DNA of 64,000 nt from JAFGCL01 sp964423835 (GCA_964423835.1 CAYRGJ010000013.1:1-64000), one strand, 5' to 3'; numbered from the stretch's first letter, positions 14,156 to 23,922 are shown. Notes: generated by a model from the sequence alone, not told the origin. Numbers and translations are program-made.

Positions 14156-16974
14156 CAAGTAAGCTCCACCTTCTTCTGACCGGAATCCTCGTCGTTATAA
14201 ACGAGGTATACCTTGCCATCGTCAGAATCTCGCCAGATTCTCATTTCACCTTCAGCTAGTGTCGGCTCGGATGATTGAGAGGTACGCATTGGTATAAAGG
14301 TGGCATTGGCGCAATACAGACCTCTTGACACCGTAACGTAATTGCCGCTTGCAGGGCTAAGAAGAATCCCCCCGGTGTATGAATCCAGGTGCATTGTGGG
14401 CCCATTGGCCCACACCCTACCGGCCAGCGTGGTTCCATTGTAGAAATCTAGGTCATCGTCTTTGATGTGTATACCCGTGGCATCAATGACGACATTCCCA
14501 CCCCCGGCTACGGCCTTGCCCGTTGCCGCCTCGAGATAGAACTGCTTCGTCGTCGAGTCCGACATGCCGTAGATGCCGAACTTGCTGGGGTCAGAAGGGT
14601 CCGGCCCAATGATGACCCGGGCCCCCCCGATTGTGCCATGGACGATCACCACAGCTGACTTGTTTCCCCGAACATCGTCGAAGTACCAGTAGCCTGTAGT
14701 GTTGTCAGGGCCGATGTAGACTACTGGCTTGATGTAGCACGTCCCGCTCGGACACTTCAGAGTTACCGACCTTTCGTACCAATTACCTGCGGTGAACGCG
14801 GAATAGACCCATGTGTTCGAGTAGGTGCCGATGTAGCCGCCGGATTTGTTGTAGGCATCGAAACCGATAGCCGCTGATCCATCAGCGCCACTGTCCTGCG
14901 CGAGCCAGGCCGTAATCGTGATAATATCATTCTCGTCGCAGTAGATCGGGAGCTTCCAGCGAATGCCGCGAACCTCGCTGCCACCGGCAACTGCGGCATA
15001 GTTGCTTCCATGCTTGGGATTGGCTGTCGCACAACCCCAGGCAGTTGACAGGCCGGCGCCGGCTTCCCAGCCGTCCGGGGGACCAGGCGATGTGGTCCAT
15101 ACCTCGAAGCTGCTCTGGTAGCCATCCATTAGCTGAGAGGGGAAGGCGGTCAGCTTGTTGAGAGCGACGGTGCCAGTGTAGATCTTGCCGCCGTCGATGT
15201 ACGTGGCATCCGAGGAATGACACCAAGCCTGAATCTTGTCACTCTTGGCTTTGGTATCGAACATCCGATCCAGGGTCTCGTCAGCCAGCCCGGCCAGCAG
15301 GAGCTTCCCCGCGGAGATCCACGTTGCCGGCATGCGCTTATAGTCTGAACCCTCGCCCACGTTGTCCAGGTTGCCGGTCACCTTGCCGCCAAGGACGAGC
15401 TCCCCGGCCTTGATGTGGTTGGCCAGTATCATGTCGGCCAGCAGCAGCCTGGTATTGAGGACCCCTGCCTTGCCATTGGACGCATCCCAGGACACCTTGC
15501 CGGCCTCGGACTCGGCCCTCTGGACCACGGCCACCACACCACACCCGGGCGCCATGGCTGTCATCCAGTTGCTCGTGTGCTGAAGAGTGGCCTTCCCCTC
15601 TTTGAAGTAGAGCAGGACCGGATTATCCCCGTAGCCGGCCGAGGTCAGATCCAGGTTGCCGGCATTGATTGGCAGCTTGGTCCCATCGGCGAAGTGGACG
15701 TCCCCGGCCAGCCAGTAGACGACTTCCCAGGTGTAAGAGGCATTCGCCTTGTCTGGCGCCACGGTGCAAGTGTACGGCTGCATGTACTTCCGCAGGACCC
15801 ACGGCTCAATGCTGTAGGGGGAGAGGAACTCGCCCGAGATGCCCGGGATGAAGTCGCTGGCAGTGGCGACCTCGCCGCCATCCGTGGCCTCGTTGTTCTC
15901 GGTCCAGGCACCGAAGCCCAGACGCATCATATATCCCTGATCGTTGCTCTTGGAGTAGTTGACCTCGATACGGCCAACCCGCGCCGTGAAGGTCTGGCCG
16001 GTCCACTTGTCAGTGAGACTCACTACATCCCAGAGCTCCTGGCCGCAGTTGATCTTCGTGAGTGCTTCGCCTTTGTTGCCCCGGCGCTTCATCCTCTGCA
16101 CGAAGTCTTCAGCCAGCGCCTCACATATGGCCTGAGATGTGACTCCCCAGTAGTGGGACGTGTATTTGTAGGCCTCGTAGGTCATCAAGCTGCCAGTCTC
16201 CGGGTCCGCATAGGTTCCGGAGACTTGGGAGCCATCAGATTGCACGCTCAGTACTGTGACCTTGTTCGGCTTAAAGAGAGCGACACGCCGGGTGTTCGCT
16301 GAGATCACATGACCGGCGTCGTAGGTGTAGGTGACGGAGTCATCATCCTGGGGGTGAATCAGGCAAAGCTGAGACCCCCGCGGCAATAGCTCACATTCAG
16401 TGTTCGAGAGCAGCTGGATGATGTGCTCCGCATAGGTCAGGTCCAGTGAGAGCGTGTACTTCACATACCGGGTGTTGACGATGCTGTCTATGCTGATGTC
16501 GGTGCCGAGGTATTCCCCAGTCGCCCGGTACAGGATGTCGCTGATGATGGCCTTGATGGTGTCGGTGTCACTGCTCTCGTTGTACGTGACTTCCTCAGCC
16601 GGATAGGAGTTTGCCAGCCGGTCCCAGATACCCAAGGCCTTGATGATGACCTCGTTGTGGCCCGGGCGGGTGTTCGGTCCACACTCATCGACCCAGAGCG
16701 TCGGAGCAAAGGAGTATTCATTCCCTTCGGCAGTGACGAATCCATGGCCAATTCGGATCGGCTTGCCGCGGATCGAGAGGTCCTTGTACGCATTCGTCCG
16801 GTTATTGATGAGAACGCTCAGGCCGGAGTGGTAGTCCTCCTGCAGATGGGTAGCAGCCAGGACTGCGGAGGTTAACGACACCCAGGATCCATCGGAGTAG
16901 TACTCGACGACTACGTATGGGTTTCGGCTGGCGCTCTTCTGCGCCGCCAGCAACGTATCACTGAGAGTCCTCAT
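14155..16974 (-). CDS. Large tail-tip/receptor-binding protein
   Basis: 939 residues. The N-terminal ~380 residues are a beta-rich structural region (LTYAEHIIQLLSNTECELLP, then FTARVGRIEVNYS) like tail-hub or baseplate proteins. The middle has a GKVTGNLDNVGEG and GGKIYTGTVALNKLTAF pattern common in gpJ/fibre proteins. Residues ~600-770 look like a carbohydrate-binding jelly roll (WKLPIYCDENDIITITAWLA; YWYFDDV), and the C-terminus is a beta-helix-like fibre tip. It probably recognises the host surface. It is the largest late gene after the 2329-residue protein and has no chaperone domain. Confidence 0.65.
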   Translation of the reverse strand: MRTLSDTLLAAQKSASRNPYVVVEYYSDGSWVSLTSAVLAATHLQEDYHSGLSVLINNRTNAYKDLSIRGKPIRIGHGFVTAEGNEYSFAPTLWVDECGPNTRPGHNEVIIKALGIWDRLANSYPAEEVTYNESSDTDTIKAIISDILYRATGEYLGTDISIDSIVNTRYVKYTLSLDLTYAEHIIQLLSNTECELLPRGSQLCLIHPQDDDSVTYTYDAGHVISANTRRVALFKPNKVTVLSVQSDGSQVSGTYADPETGSLMTYEAYKYTSHYWGVTSQAICEALAEDFVQRMKRRGNKGEALTKINCGQELWDVVSLTDKWTGQTFTARVGRIEVNYSKSNDQGYMMRLGFGAWTENNEATDGGEVATASDFIPGISGEFLSPYSIEPWVLRKYMQPYTCTVAPDKANASYTWEVVYWLAGDVHFADGTKLPINAGNLDLTSAGYGDNPVLLYFKEGKATLQHTSNWMTAMAPGCGVVAVVQRAESEAGKVSWDASNGKAGVLNTRLLLADMILANHIKAGELVLGGKVTGNLDNVGEGSDYKRMPATWISAGKLLLAGLADETLDRMFDTKAKSDKIQAWCHSSDATYIDGGKIYTGTVALNKLTAFPSQLMDGYQSSFEVWTTSPGPPDGWEAGAGLSTAWGCATANPKHGSNYAAVAGGSEVRGIRWKLPIYCDENDIITITAWLAQDSGADGSAAIGFDAYNKSGGYIGTYSNTWVYSAFTAGNWYERSVTLKCPSGTCYIKPVVYIGPDNTTGYWYFDDVRGNKSAVVIVHGTIGGARVIIGPDPSDPSKFGIYGMSDSTTKQFYLEAATGKAVAGGGNVVIDATGIHIKDDDLDFYNGTTLAGRVWANGPTMHLDSYTGGILLSPASGNYVTVSRGLYCANATFIPMRTSQSSEPTLAEGEMRIWRDSDDGKVYLVYNDEDSGQKKVELT

Positions 16975-16980
16975 TCAAAC

Positions 16981-18255
16981 CTACCAGGAATGATGATAGA
17001 CAGGCATCGGCATCGATGGCCGATTCTGTTCGACACGCCTGAGCTCTGCCTGAAACTGGGCAATCCACACGTCGGCCTGCTTCTGATACCTATCAGCAGC
17101 GCCGGCGAGGGCCCCTGAGGCATCAAGGTACACTCGAGCCTCTCTGGCATAGGTGGTCAGGACGTTCAGATGGGCCGTGGCCTCGGACAGGTACTGAGCC
17201 GCTTCTCTCTGGTACATGCCCTTGACCTGCAGGCGACCTGTGGCCTCATTGATGTAGCCCATGGCTTCCCTGGCGTACATCCCCTTGACTCCCAGCCGCT
17301 GGATCGCCTCCGAGACGTATGTGGTGGCCATGTTCATTCGTTGCGTGGCCTCCTGGCTGAAGCCTGAGGCTATGGCGTGCGCGCCGGAAGCGAACTGGGC
17401 ATAGTGGCCGGCCGCATCCTGGCCGTCGTTAACCGCGTTGATGTGGGCATCGCCATCCTCGAGGTACTTCTTCGCTGAAGGATCAGAGGCACCCTCGAGG
17501 TAGGTCACGATCTTGGCGAGTGCCACTTTAGCGCTGGAGGCATCCGTGTCGAGCCACTTGTCCACGTTGTCGAGCGCGGTATCAGCATCGGAGAGCTCTC
17601 CCACACCCCCAGTTACCATCTTGGCAATCTCGGCTGCTGCCGAATCCAGCGCCGTGTCAGCGTCGGAGAGTTCACCCACGCCGCCAGTGATCATCTTCGC
17701 GATCTCCGTCTTCGCAGTGCTGATTGCGGTCACCGCTGCGGCCAGATTCGTGGCTCCCCCATCGATCATCTTCTCGATCTCAGTCAAGGCCGTGCCGATC
17801 TTGCCCACCGCATCCTGGCGGGTCTTCATAGCCAGGACCTGCAGGACGTAGCCTGCCGCGCCCTGAGCCACCAGGGAGGTATACTGCGTCGGTAGTGTCG
17901 CGACGGTATGCTTCTTGCCCCAGTAGACATAGGCGTCCTCGATGGCCGCGGGAGCACTGGGGATCACCATGCTCAGGGTGTCACCATAGACCTCGAAGGG
18001 GGCCAACCGCTTTGGGAACTCGTCGGCCGGGTACTCGATGCCCTCGACAGAGACCCGGTCAGTCAACGTGGCCAGGCTGATGTCCCTGCTGTCGGCCACC
18101 GTTGAGAGCTTGGTCCTCTGTGCCGATGGATAGGCGCCCGAGAACTCGAGGGCAGCCTGGTCGATTGCAGTGCGATACACATCTGGCGCCAGAAGAGAGG
18201 CATCGTCATCATCGAGCTTGTGCTGTACCTGTTCCACCATCTCGTCGACAGTCAT
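16981..18255 (-). CDS. Helical repeat virion protein
   Basis: 424 residues. The N-terminal 120 resemble phage head-tail/tail adaptor proteins (short helices, GAYPSAQRTKLSTVADSR). Residues ~185-240 repeat AKMITGGVGELSDADTALD and AKMVTGGVGELSDADTALD almost perfectly. The C-terminal half is long amphipathic helix with recurring YxREAxxYxxEAxxxL, a trimeric coiled-coil pattern. It is likely a structural stalk or adaptor; the repeats are perhaps length-adjusting. Confidence 0.55.
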   Translation of the reverse strand: MTVDEMVEQVQHKLDDDDASLLAPDVYRTAIDQAALEFSGAYPSAQRTKLSTVADSRDISLATLTDRVSVEGIEYPADEFPKRLAPFEVYGDTLSMVIPSAPAAIEDAYVYWGKKHTVATLPTQYTSLVAQGAAGYVLQVLAMKTRQDAVGKIGTALTEIEKMIDGGATNLAAAVTAISTAKTEIAKMITGGVGELSDADTALDSAAAEIAKMVTGGVGELSDADTALDNVDKWLDTDASSAKVALAKIVTYLEGASDPSAKKYLEDGDAHINAVNDGQDAAGHYAQFASGAHAIASGFSQEATQRMNMATTYVSEAIQRLGVKGMYAREAMGYINEATGRLQVKGMYQREAAQYLSEATAHLNVLTTYAREARVYLDASGALAGAADRYQKQADVWIAQFQAELRRVEQNRPSMPMPVYHHSW

Positions 18256-18263
18256 CGCGCCTC

Positions 18264-18575
18264 CTAGTCCACCCAGAATCCATCAGCGAGAAGTGGCTTC
18301 TGCACGTCAGCACCACTGTATTGGCCTTCGTAGAGACGTTTCCAGAAGCCCACAGGCGCATCCGTAGCCAGGGCGTAGATGTGCCGGTAACGCCCCGTGC
18401 CAACGGACGACATCACCTGAGCGTCCACCATCTTCGTTCCGGCAGGATTCCAGATGGTCACCTTCGGGTAGCCGACATCCAAGTCTCCCTCTTGCCAGGC
18501 ATCCAGGGAGTCATTGAACACCAAGTGCTTGATGTTGCAGGACACCGTTGCCCCCTGAAGAAATCTCTGCGCCAT
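18264..18575 (-). CDS. Small structural protein
   Basis: 103 residues, beta-rich (ATVSCNIKHLVFNDS; KVTIWNPAGTKMVDAQVM; GRYRHIYAL). The pattern of a strand-rich domain with an upstream Ile-Trp-Asn-Pro loop is seen in phage fibre-associated and Ig-like virion proteins. Function unknown. Confidence 0.55.
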   Translation of the reverse strand: MAQRFLQGATVSCNIKHLVFNDSLDAWQEGDLDVGYPKVTIWNPAGTKMVDAQVMSSVGTGRYRHIYALATDAPVGFWKRLYEGQYSGADVQKPLLADGFWVD

Positions 18576-18577
18576 CG

Positions 18578-19738
18578 TTAGCCTCCGTCCAGCACGAGTC
18601 TGCTCCCGCCGTCATAGGGAACCAACTTGCTCTCTCTAGTGAACTGTATGCCGGTCACGAGCTTGCTGCCGGCCTCGTATGGCCGGAGTATTCCCGCCCC
18701 CAGGAATACCCCGACAAAGGCCTCCTGCAGGGACATGCCGCAGTCGAAGGCCACGGGCATGGCGAGAACCTGATCTATTGTGAGGCCGATGTCGGCCAGC
18801 GCCGGCCCAATGTCGGGGCCCGGGCCTACCGGTGTCAGCGTCGTAAAGGTGAGGCTAGATTCGGCCCACACAGGTTCCTCCCGCTCATCATCCTTCACGC
18901 AGGCCCTGAAGTAGTAGAGGGTCTCGGCATCCAGGCCGGTCACATCTTTGTAGAATGACGCCACACCCTGCGGCTGGGCCGGAGACGTGGGCTCCCCCGA
19001 GTTATCCCAGTTGGCGGGATTGGTACCGCCATCCGTCTTCCCCCAGAAGAGCGTGACCGTGACATCGTCTGCCTCGCCCAGACCAGTGACATCTCCAGAC
19101 AACCGCGCTGCGTCCACGTCCAGATTGGTCGCCGGTGACAGCATCACTGCCGGCAGAGGAAGAGTGTAGGCGATAGCGATCTTCGGCCTTTGGGCGACTG
19201 TAGGATGGTTTTTGGCGACTATTTCATTGCCGCCCTTTTTCTCCGCATGGTTGATATGTAAGTGGAGTCTACCATCTCTATTATCCACAGCATCCTGCAC
19301 GAGGTCCTTGACATCCCACTCATACCAGGCAGGTGCCGGTATCCTCAGGAATTGGGAGGACAGCGTCGTATCGATATCAGTGGAGGTGTGGGCAGCTCCA
19401 GCCGCACCCCAATTGGAGCCTGTCTTATAGATTCTCCATGTGGCCTGCAGCTCCTCCCAATCTGGCCTCCTTAAGCGATAGAGCCGACTATAACCCCCCC
19501 CTCCGGATATCCACTCGGCCAGGGTGGTGTACAGCGACATCGTAGCTGATGTTATAGCTGCTCCCTTGGGGATGGCAGACAAATCCCACGAGATAAGAGA
19601 TACCCCGTTGTAATATGCCTTATACACCACCATCATGGTACTGCCACCATAATTCGTAGTAGGTGTGTTATCCGTTATCCAGGTATCCTTCACCAGGTTC
19701 TGGTATCCTGGTGTACTACCGTTTATCTCATACTGCAT
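18578..19738 (-). CDS. DNRLRE-domain virion protein
   Basis: 386 residues. Residues ~15-200 are a DNRLRE-type beta-sandwich (DTWITDNTPTTNYGGST; SWDLSAIPKGAAITSATMSL; WEWDV-like WYEWDV), a fold known from archaeal and bacterial cell-surface proteins. A fibronectin-III-like domain follows (~205-300; DVTGLDAETLYYFRACV) and a short C-terminus with GSKLVTGIQ and SKLVPYDGGSRLVLDGG. A receptor-binding or decoration role is likely. Surface-domain borrowing fits a host whose envelope is proteinaceous. Confidence 0.6.
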   Translation of the reverse strand: MQYEINGSTPGYQNLVKDTWITDNTPTTNYGGSTMMVVYKAYYNGVSLISWDLSAIPKGAAITSATMSLYTTLAEWISGGGGYSRLYRLRRPDWEELQATWRIYKTGSNWGAAGAAHTSTDIDTTLSSQFLRIPAPAWYEWDVKDLVQDAVDNRDGRLHLHINHAEKKGGNEIVAKNHPTVAQRPKIAIAYTLPLPAVMLSPATNLDVDAARLSGDVTGLGEADDVTVTLFWGKTDGGTNPANWDNSGEPTSPAQPQGVASFYKDVTGLDAETLYYFRACVKDDEREEPVWAESSLTFTTLTPVGPGPDIGPALADIGLTIDQVLAMPVAFDCGMSLQEAFVGVFLGAGILRPYEAGSKLVTGIQFTRESKLVPYDGGSRLVLDGG

Positions 19739-19748
19739 CGGCTATTCC

Positions 19749-20231
19749 TCACACCGGCATGGTCATCGTGAACAGCCCAGCCTCGTTGAGCACGATCTTG
19801 TAGGTTCCGGAGCTGCTCATCTTCAGCCCCCCAAAGTCGCAGTAAGCAATGAGCACCTGGTCATCCGGGTCTGCCGGCGTGGCATCGTAGATCACCAGGA
19901 AGTAACCGCCAATGCTCACGTCTTCCAGCATGGCATCGTCAAGGTCTACCGTCGTCACACGCCCCGTGACGGATACCGAAGCCCCAGCCGCCAGTCCCCC
20001 GAAGGTGAGGCCACCCGCAGGGTAGTCGCCGTCAGGGTCCAGTGTGGGATCGCCGGTAATCTCGTGCGCGCTGACGTCAGAGAAGACCTTATCATCATCC
20101 TGATCTGGGACATAGGAGTCCTTCATCAGGGCCCCTTTGATGACTGTGTTCTCCTGATCAGACAGGTCGCTTGCCAGGCCCTTCAGCAAGTTGTACGGGA
20201 AGTGCGAGTATCCCTTCAGCGTGTAAGCCAT
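19749..20231 (-). CDS. Small virion protein
   Basis: 160 residues, beta-rich and acidic (TFGGLAAGASVSVTGRVTTV; DDAMLEDVSIGGYFLVIYD). Similar size and composition to phage head-fibre or decoration proteins. It sits in the run of consecutive virion genes with 7-11 nt spacing. Function unknown. Confidence 0.55.
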   Translation of the reverse strand: MAYTLKGYSHFPYNLLKGLASDLSDQENTVIKGALMKDSYVPDQDDDKVFSDVSAHEITGDPTLDPDGDYPAGGLTFGGLAAGASVSVTGRVTTVDLDDAMLEDVSIGGYFLVIYDATPADPDDQVLIAYCDFGGLKMSSSGTYKIVLNEAGLFTMTMPV

Positions 20232-20241
20232 GCCGCCCTCC

Positions 20242-21513
20242 TTATGTCAGGTAACCGCCCGCCTCAACGGCCCGGTACTTGATGTCAACCTGCAGATCAA
20301 CGGGCGTTGTGTCGTTCCCCGCCAAGTTCATCACGATGGTGCCGGTGGCCCCGAGGGTTCTTGCCCCGGTCCAGGCAACTTGCTGGTCCTTAGCCGCGAT
20401 GTTGGCCCTCGCGCCCTCGACGTCCGAGATGAAGACCAAGACCCCGGAGGCACCGCCGATGACCTTGACGCTGGTCAGGTCTTCGGTCGTGGCTCCATTG
20501 GAGCGCACCACGATGCTCTCGACCTGGCACGCCTTGGTATTGATGGTGGCCAGGGTCACGTCGCCGGCGTTGGCGGCAGACGTAATCTGCTTGGTGATGA
20601 ACTGTGTCCGGCCAGCAGCCGTGGGAGCCGTCTGAGCGATCAGCGTGGCCACATCCGTCCCGAGGTCGCCCGAGGAATCCCACCTGGCGCCGAGAAGAGT
20701 GTCCAGAGAGACGGCCAGATCGCCGATTTTAGCGATCACGCTCTTGAGGGTGTGGGCGTCAGCGTCCCCCAGGTCGCCCAGCAGGGCCGCAATGTCCGTA
20801 CCCAGGTCACCCGCAGAGTCCCACCGGGTGCCGAGGATGGTGTCCAGGTCTCGCGCCGGCACACCCAGGATAGTCAACAGTCCCTTCAGATAGGCCATGG
20901 CCGAGTTCTCGGTCCCAGCAGCAGTCACCGCCGCGTCTTCCTTGTTCCCAATGGCATGCCGGCTGTGGGTGTTAGTAGCCTCATCCTTGGTAGCGATGGT
21001 CAAATAAGCAATGAGGCTGGCAATATCAGTTCCCACATCCCCAGTGCTGTCCCATCGACTACCCAGGACGGTATCAAGGTCTCTCGCCAGGTCACCAAAC
21101 TTAGCCACCAGGGATTTCAGGGTGTGGGCATCGGGGTCGCCAACCCTCGTAACCTGGCCTGCAATCTTGTCGGTCTCAGTCTTGATCGCACCCGCAGTCG
21201 TGACCAGGCCTGCTATCTTGTCGGTCTCTGTTTTGATCGCGCCTGCAGTCGTAATCAGGCCAGCGATCTTGTCAGTCTCTGTTTTGACACCGGGGATCTT
21301 GTCAGTCTCTGTCTTAATCGCACCGGCAGTTGTGACCAACCCAGCAACCTTGTCGGTCTCTGTTTTGATGCTGCTGACAGTTGTGATCAGGCCGGCAACC
21401 TTGTCGGTCTCAGCCTTCACGGCTGGTATCTTGTCAGTCTCGGCCTTGATCGCAGCTACATCGGCCAGCAGGACACCCGACGAATCCGGAACCCCATCAT
21501 GGTAGACAGTCAT
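20242..21513 (-). CDS. Tail fibre with KTETDKI and DSxGDxGTDIA repeats
   Basis: 423 residues. N-terminal residues ~15-110 hold about eight copies of a TETDKIAGLxT unit, some 9-15 residues long, typical of a trimeric coiled-coil shaft. Then four copies of a ~45-residue module: LDTxLGxRWDSxGDxGTDIAxL, each with a KxxVAKxGDLA lead-in. A beta-rich C-terminal domain (~290-423) ends it. The repeat count probably varies between related phages, setting fibre length. Confidence 0.65.
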   Translation of the reverse strand: MTVYHDGVPDSSGVLLADVAAIKAETDKIPAVKAETDKVAGLITTVSSIKTETDKVAGLVTTAGAIKTETDKIPGVKTETDKIAGLITTAGAIKTETDKIAGLVTTAGAIKTETDKIAGQVTRVGDPDAHTLKSLVAKFGDLARDLDTVLGSRWDSTGDVGTDIASLIAYLTIATKDEATNTHSRHAIGNKEDAAVTAAGTENSAMAYLKGLLTILGVPARDLDTILGTRWDSAGDLGTDIAALLGDLGDADAHTLKSVIAKIGDLAVSLDTLLGARWDSSGDLGTDVATLIAQTAPTAAGRTQFITKQITSAANAGDVTLATINTKACQVESIVVRSNGATTEDLTSVKVIGGASGVLVFISDVEGARANIAAKDQQVAWTGARTLGATGTIVMNLAGNDTTPVDLQVDIKYRAVEAGGYLT

Positions 21514-21523
21514 TGCTTACCCC

Positions 21524-21862
21524 CTACACCTGCCCCACGTAGTCCAGGGCATAGTCTGCCTGAGCACTCCCGACCGCGGCCTTGACGCTGACAACCAGCC
21601 GGACCCACGCCTTGGTGAAGTGCAGGATGTCCTGGCCTTTGGCAGCAAGGGTAGTCTCGGCAATAACCTCGACTGCCTCTCCGTCATGGGCAGCGTAGGC
21701 CTCCACCTTGTACTTCAGGCCATTGGCCCCATCCGTGTTCGTCAACGTGATCGTCCTCTCCCTCAGGAGCTTGGTCACCCAGTCCAGGACTACAGCATAG
21801 GCATCAGTAGTCTCTCCAGTCAGCGCAGCGGAATCGTATTGAAACGGCCAATTCGGCGGCAT
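21524..21862 (-). CDS. Small virion protein
   Basis: 112 residues with an N-terminal FQYDSAALTGETTDAY and a beta-rich core (RTITLTNTDGANGLKYKVEAY; WVRLVVSVKAAVG). Resembles phage neck or decoration proteins in size. Function unknown. Confidence 0.55.
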   Translation of the reverse strand: MPPNWPFQYDSAALTGETTDAYAVVLDWVTKLLRERTITLTNTDGANGLKYKVEAYAAHDGEAVEVIAETTLAAKGQDILHFTKAWVRLVVSVKAAVGSAQADYALDYVGQV

Positions 21863-21870
21863 ATTACCTC

Positions 21871-22416
21871 CTACACCGGATCCTGGCTCACGGCATCCAG
21901 CACGGGATCAACCACCACGTCGTAAGCCAACTTGAAATCTTTGACAGAGGCAGTAGCAGCGGGATCTTCTTCGGTGATCTTGGCATAGACCTGAAGCAGA
22001 TCGCCGGGAATGAACGGCCCGAGATCCTCAGTCTTCGCCACGTATTCGGTAGTATCGTTGCTCTGTTCTGTGCCGAGGGCCACGTCGTTCTTGTAGATCC
22101 GGCCATAGGCAGTCCCGGCAGAGTTGTTGAGACTGAAGAGCACCCGGGCCTCAGCGATGTGCGCCTTAATCAGAATCTCTTTGACCTTGGCGTAAACCAG
22201 GGCCTTCGTGGTGCGCTCGGTCGCGTTCGTGACCCTGGCATTGTCTGAAGCCGATGCCACAACCGCACCCAGCGTCTTGCCGGCGCCAGCGATGGTCTCG
22301 ATGTGGATGAGGCCACGCCACTGAACCGAATCTCCCCGATCAGGCCCCAGGTCCACATGGCCCTTGATCGTCGGGTTCGTTATGATCGGGATGGTTAGCT
22401 CTTGCCGTTCTGCCAT
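21871..22416 (-). CDS. Virion protein, beta-rich
   Basis: 181 residues: QELTIPIITNPTIKGHVDLGP opens a beta-sandwich-like domain (VKEILIKAHIAEARVLFSL; GRIYKNDVALGTEQ; LQVYAKITEEDP). It has no motif I can name; by gene order between capsid and fibres it may be a neck or head-completion protein. Confidence 0.5.
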   Translation of the reverse strand: MAERQELTIPIITNPTIKGHVDLGPDRGDSVQWRGLIHIETIAGAGKTLGAVVASASDNARVTNATERTTKALVYAKVKEILIKAHIAEARVLFSLNNSAGTAYGRIYKNDVALGTEQSNDTTEYVAKTEDLGPFIPGDLLQVYAKITEEDPAATASVKDFKLAYDVVVDPVLDAVSQDPV

Positions 22417-22434
22417 CCTTGCTCCCTCCCTTTC

Positions 22435-22466
22435 AAGAAAGGGGGCCGAAGACTACTCCGGCCCCC
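22435..22466 (-). terminator. Terminator downstream of the head-decoration gene
   Basis: On the minus strand GGGGGCCG and CGGCCCCC (22441-22466) form an 8-bp stem with a 10-nt loop, followed by TTTCTTG. It lies between the decoration-type gene at 22494 and the genes further downstream, so it would attenuate rather than block late transcription. Confidence 0.55.
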
Positions 22467-22493
22467 TCATGAGTCACTGTGTCAACTCGGAGA

Positions 22494-22910
22494 CTAGGAC
22501 TCTTCCATCTCCGAAGTGCCCACGTGGATCTGAATATCCACGCCGATCGTGCCATCGGAGCCGGCCCCGGTGATTACCGAGCGCAGGTACTTCTTCTGTG
22601 AAGAAATGCGCCGGACCATCTTGTTGGCCGCAGCACCGTGGCTGATCGCCGGGAAGGTGGCGATGGTTGCCCAGCCACTCCCCAGAACATCAGACTCTTC
22701 GATGGTGGTCGTGAGAGTCTTGTCCGAGGACGTGCCAGTGTCGGCCTTATGCGTGAGCACCACAGCCAGGCCCGGGAGCGCCAGCTTGTCGATCTGGACT
22801 ACAGCCTGGCCGGTAGTGGCATCGCGGGTCAGGCTGGTCACGCCGGCCTCCGTCGCGGTCACAGCCGGGACCGAGCCGCCTTCTCTCATTGCCAGCAGAG
22901 CATCAAGCAT
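22494..22910 (-). CDS. Capsid-associated (decoration-like) protein
   Basis: 138 residues immediately downstream of the major capsid gene and before the terminator. Beta-rich (VQIDKLALPGLAVVLTHKAD; WATIATFPAIS; KKYLRSVITGA), in the size range of capsid auxiliary proteins. Assignment rests on gene order. Confidence 0.55.
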   Translation of the reverse strand: MLDALLAMREGGSVPAVTATEAGVTSLTRDATTGQAVVQIDKLALPGLAVVLTHKADTGTSSDKTLTTTIEESDVLGSGWATIATFPAISHGAAANKMVRRISSQKKYLRSVITGAGSDGTIGVDIQIHVGTSEMEES

Positions 22911-22942
22911 CGTTCGATTACCTCCCTATTCCTTCAATCGGC

Positions 22943-23905
22943 CTAGCTGAAGTACAGGCTATACAGCCTGGCCATGGATCTTCGGCCAGCGTTCGCCAGG
23001 CTCAGGGGCCAATCGACCACCGTTCTGTAGGTGACCCCATCCTCGAGCAGGCCCATGTCCGTCACATCCAGCGGGTAGGTCTGGATCCCCCACAGCTGCG
23101 TCCCAACCTCGAACTTCACCGCGTAGATCGACGTGCACTGTGCGGCGCCACCGCCCGAGCCGACCTCAGTATTGGGGATGATGAGCGTGCTCTGGTCGTG
23201 CTTGACGCCGATGTCGTACATCGGAACCGTGCCGTACATGTCGATCTGTCGACCGAACATGTCTTTGGTCTGGCTCAGCAGGTTCAGTCTCCGCAGGACC
23301 GAGCGAGTCTTCAGCAGCGCCGTGCTGTTCATGAGCAGGCAGGACGGCTTGTGGCCATCGATGGCGTAGATCAGCGAGTCGAGCTTGTCCAGGAACGTGT
23401 TCATTCCCGCGGCATCAGCCATGACGTTCAGGCCGCCAGAGGCAGACGAAGCCGTGATCTTCTGGCCAGACATGTTGTCGATCCGGTAGGAGATGCCATC
23501 GAATTCCTCGGGATCAGTGACCCGGGAGCCATTGATGAACTTGTCATTGAAAGTGTACGCCATGCCCTTGAGGACCTGCGCCTGCCGCAGCGCCCGGGCC
23601 TCAGCAACGGTGTTCTTGGCTGCGACGATCAGCTTGTCGGTGTCGATGTTCCGACCCATGGCGCTGATCTGCTCGCTGATCTGCTCGGTCTTTCCAGAGC
23701 CCTCGGCGTAACCCTCATTGATCTTGCGGAAGCCGATGCTGGGGATCTCCGAGTACCGGACAATTGTGGTGCTCAGCTGGCCCAGCGTTTCCCAGGGGAC
23801 AAACTGCATCAGGTCACACTCCATCAGCAGGCCGTCAATGACGGACTTCCGGAGGGTGTCTTTTTCCAGTTTGCTAAGATCAGCCAGTGTGTAAGTACCG
23901 GCCAT
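22943..23905 (-). CDS. Major capsid protein (HK97-fold, predicted)
   Basis: 320 residues. An N-terminal helix (SKLEKDTLRKSVIDGLL) is followed by a P-domain-like stretch and a long spine helix region (AARALRQAQVLKG-type segment), with TNPxxFDGI-like DPEEFDGISYRIDNMSGQ and a C-terminal beta region. This matches the HK97-fold capsid family used in many Gram-positive and Chloroflexota phages. Located directly after the scaffold gene, the canonical order. It forms the icosahedral shell. Confidence 0.75.
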   Translation of the reverse strand: MAGTYTLADLSKLEKDTLRKSVIDGLLMECDLMQFVPWETLGQLSTTIVRYSEIPSIGFRKINEGYAEGSGKTEQISEQISAMGRNIDTDKLIVAAKNTVAEARALRQAQVLKGMAYTFNDKFINGSRVTDPEEFDGISYRIDNMSGQKITASSASGGLNVMADAAGMNTFLDKLDSLIYAIDGHKPSCLLMNSTALLKTRSVLRRLNLLSQTKDMFGRQIDMYGTVPMYDIGVKHDQSTLIIPNTEVGSGGGAAQCTSIYAVKFEVGTQLWGIQTYPLDVTDMGLLEDGVTYRTVVDWPLSLANAGRRSMARLYSLYFS

Positions 23906-23922
23906 CTGGTTTCCTCACTTTC

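Noticed and set aside
22364..22573. Plus-strand 69-residue frame between virion genes
   Set aside because: Runs across the terminator hairpin against the transcription direction; no ribosome site.
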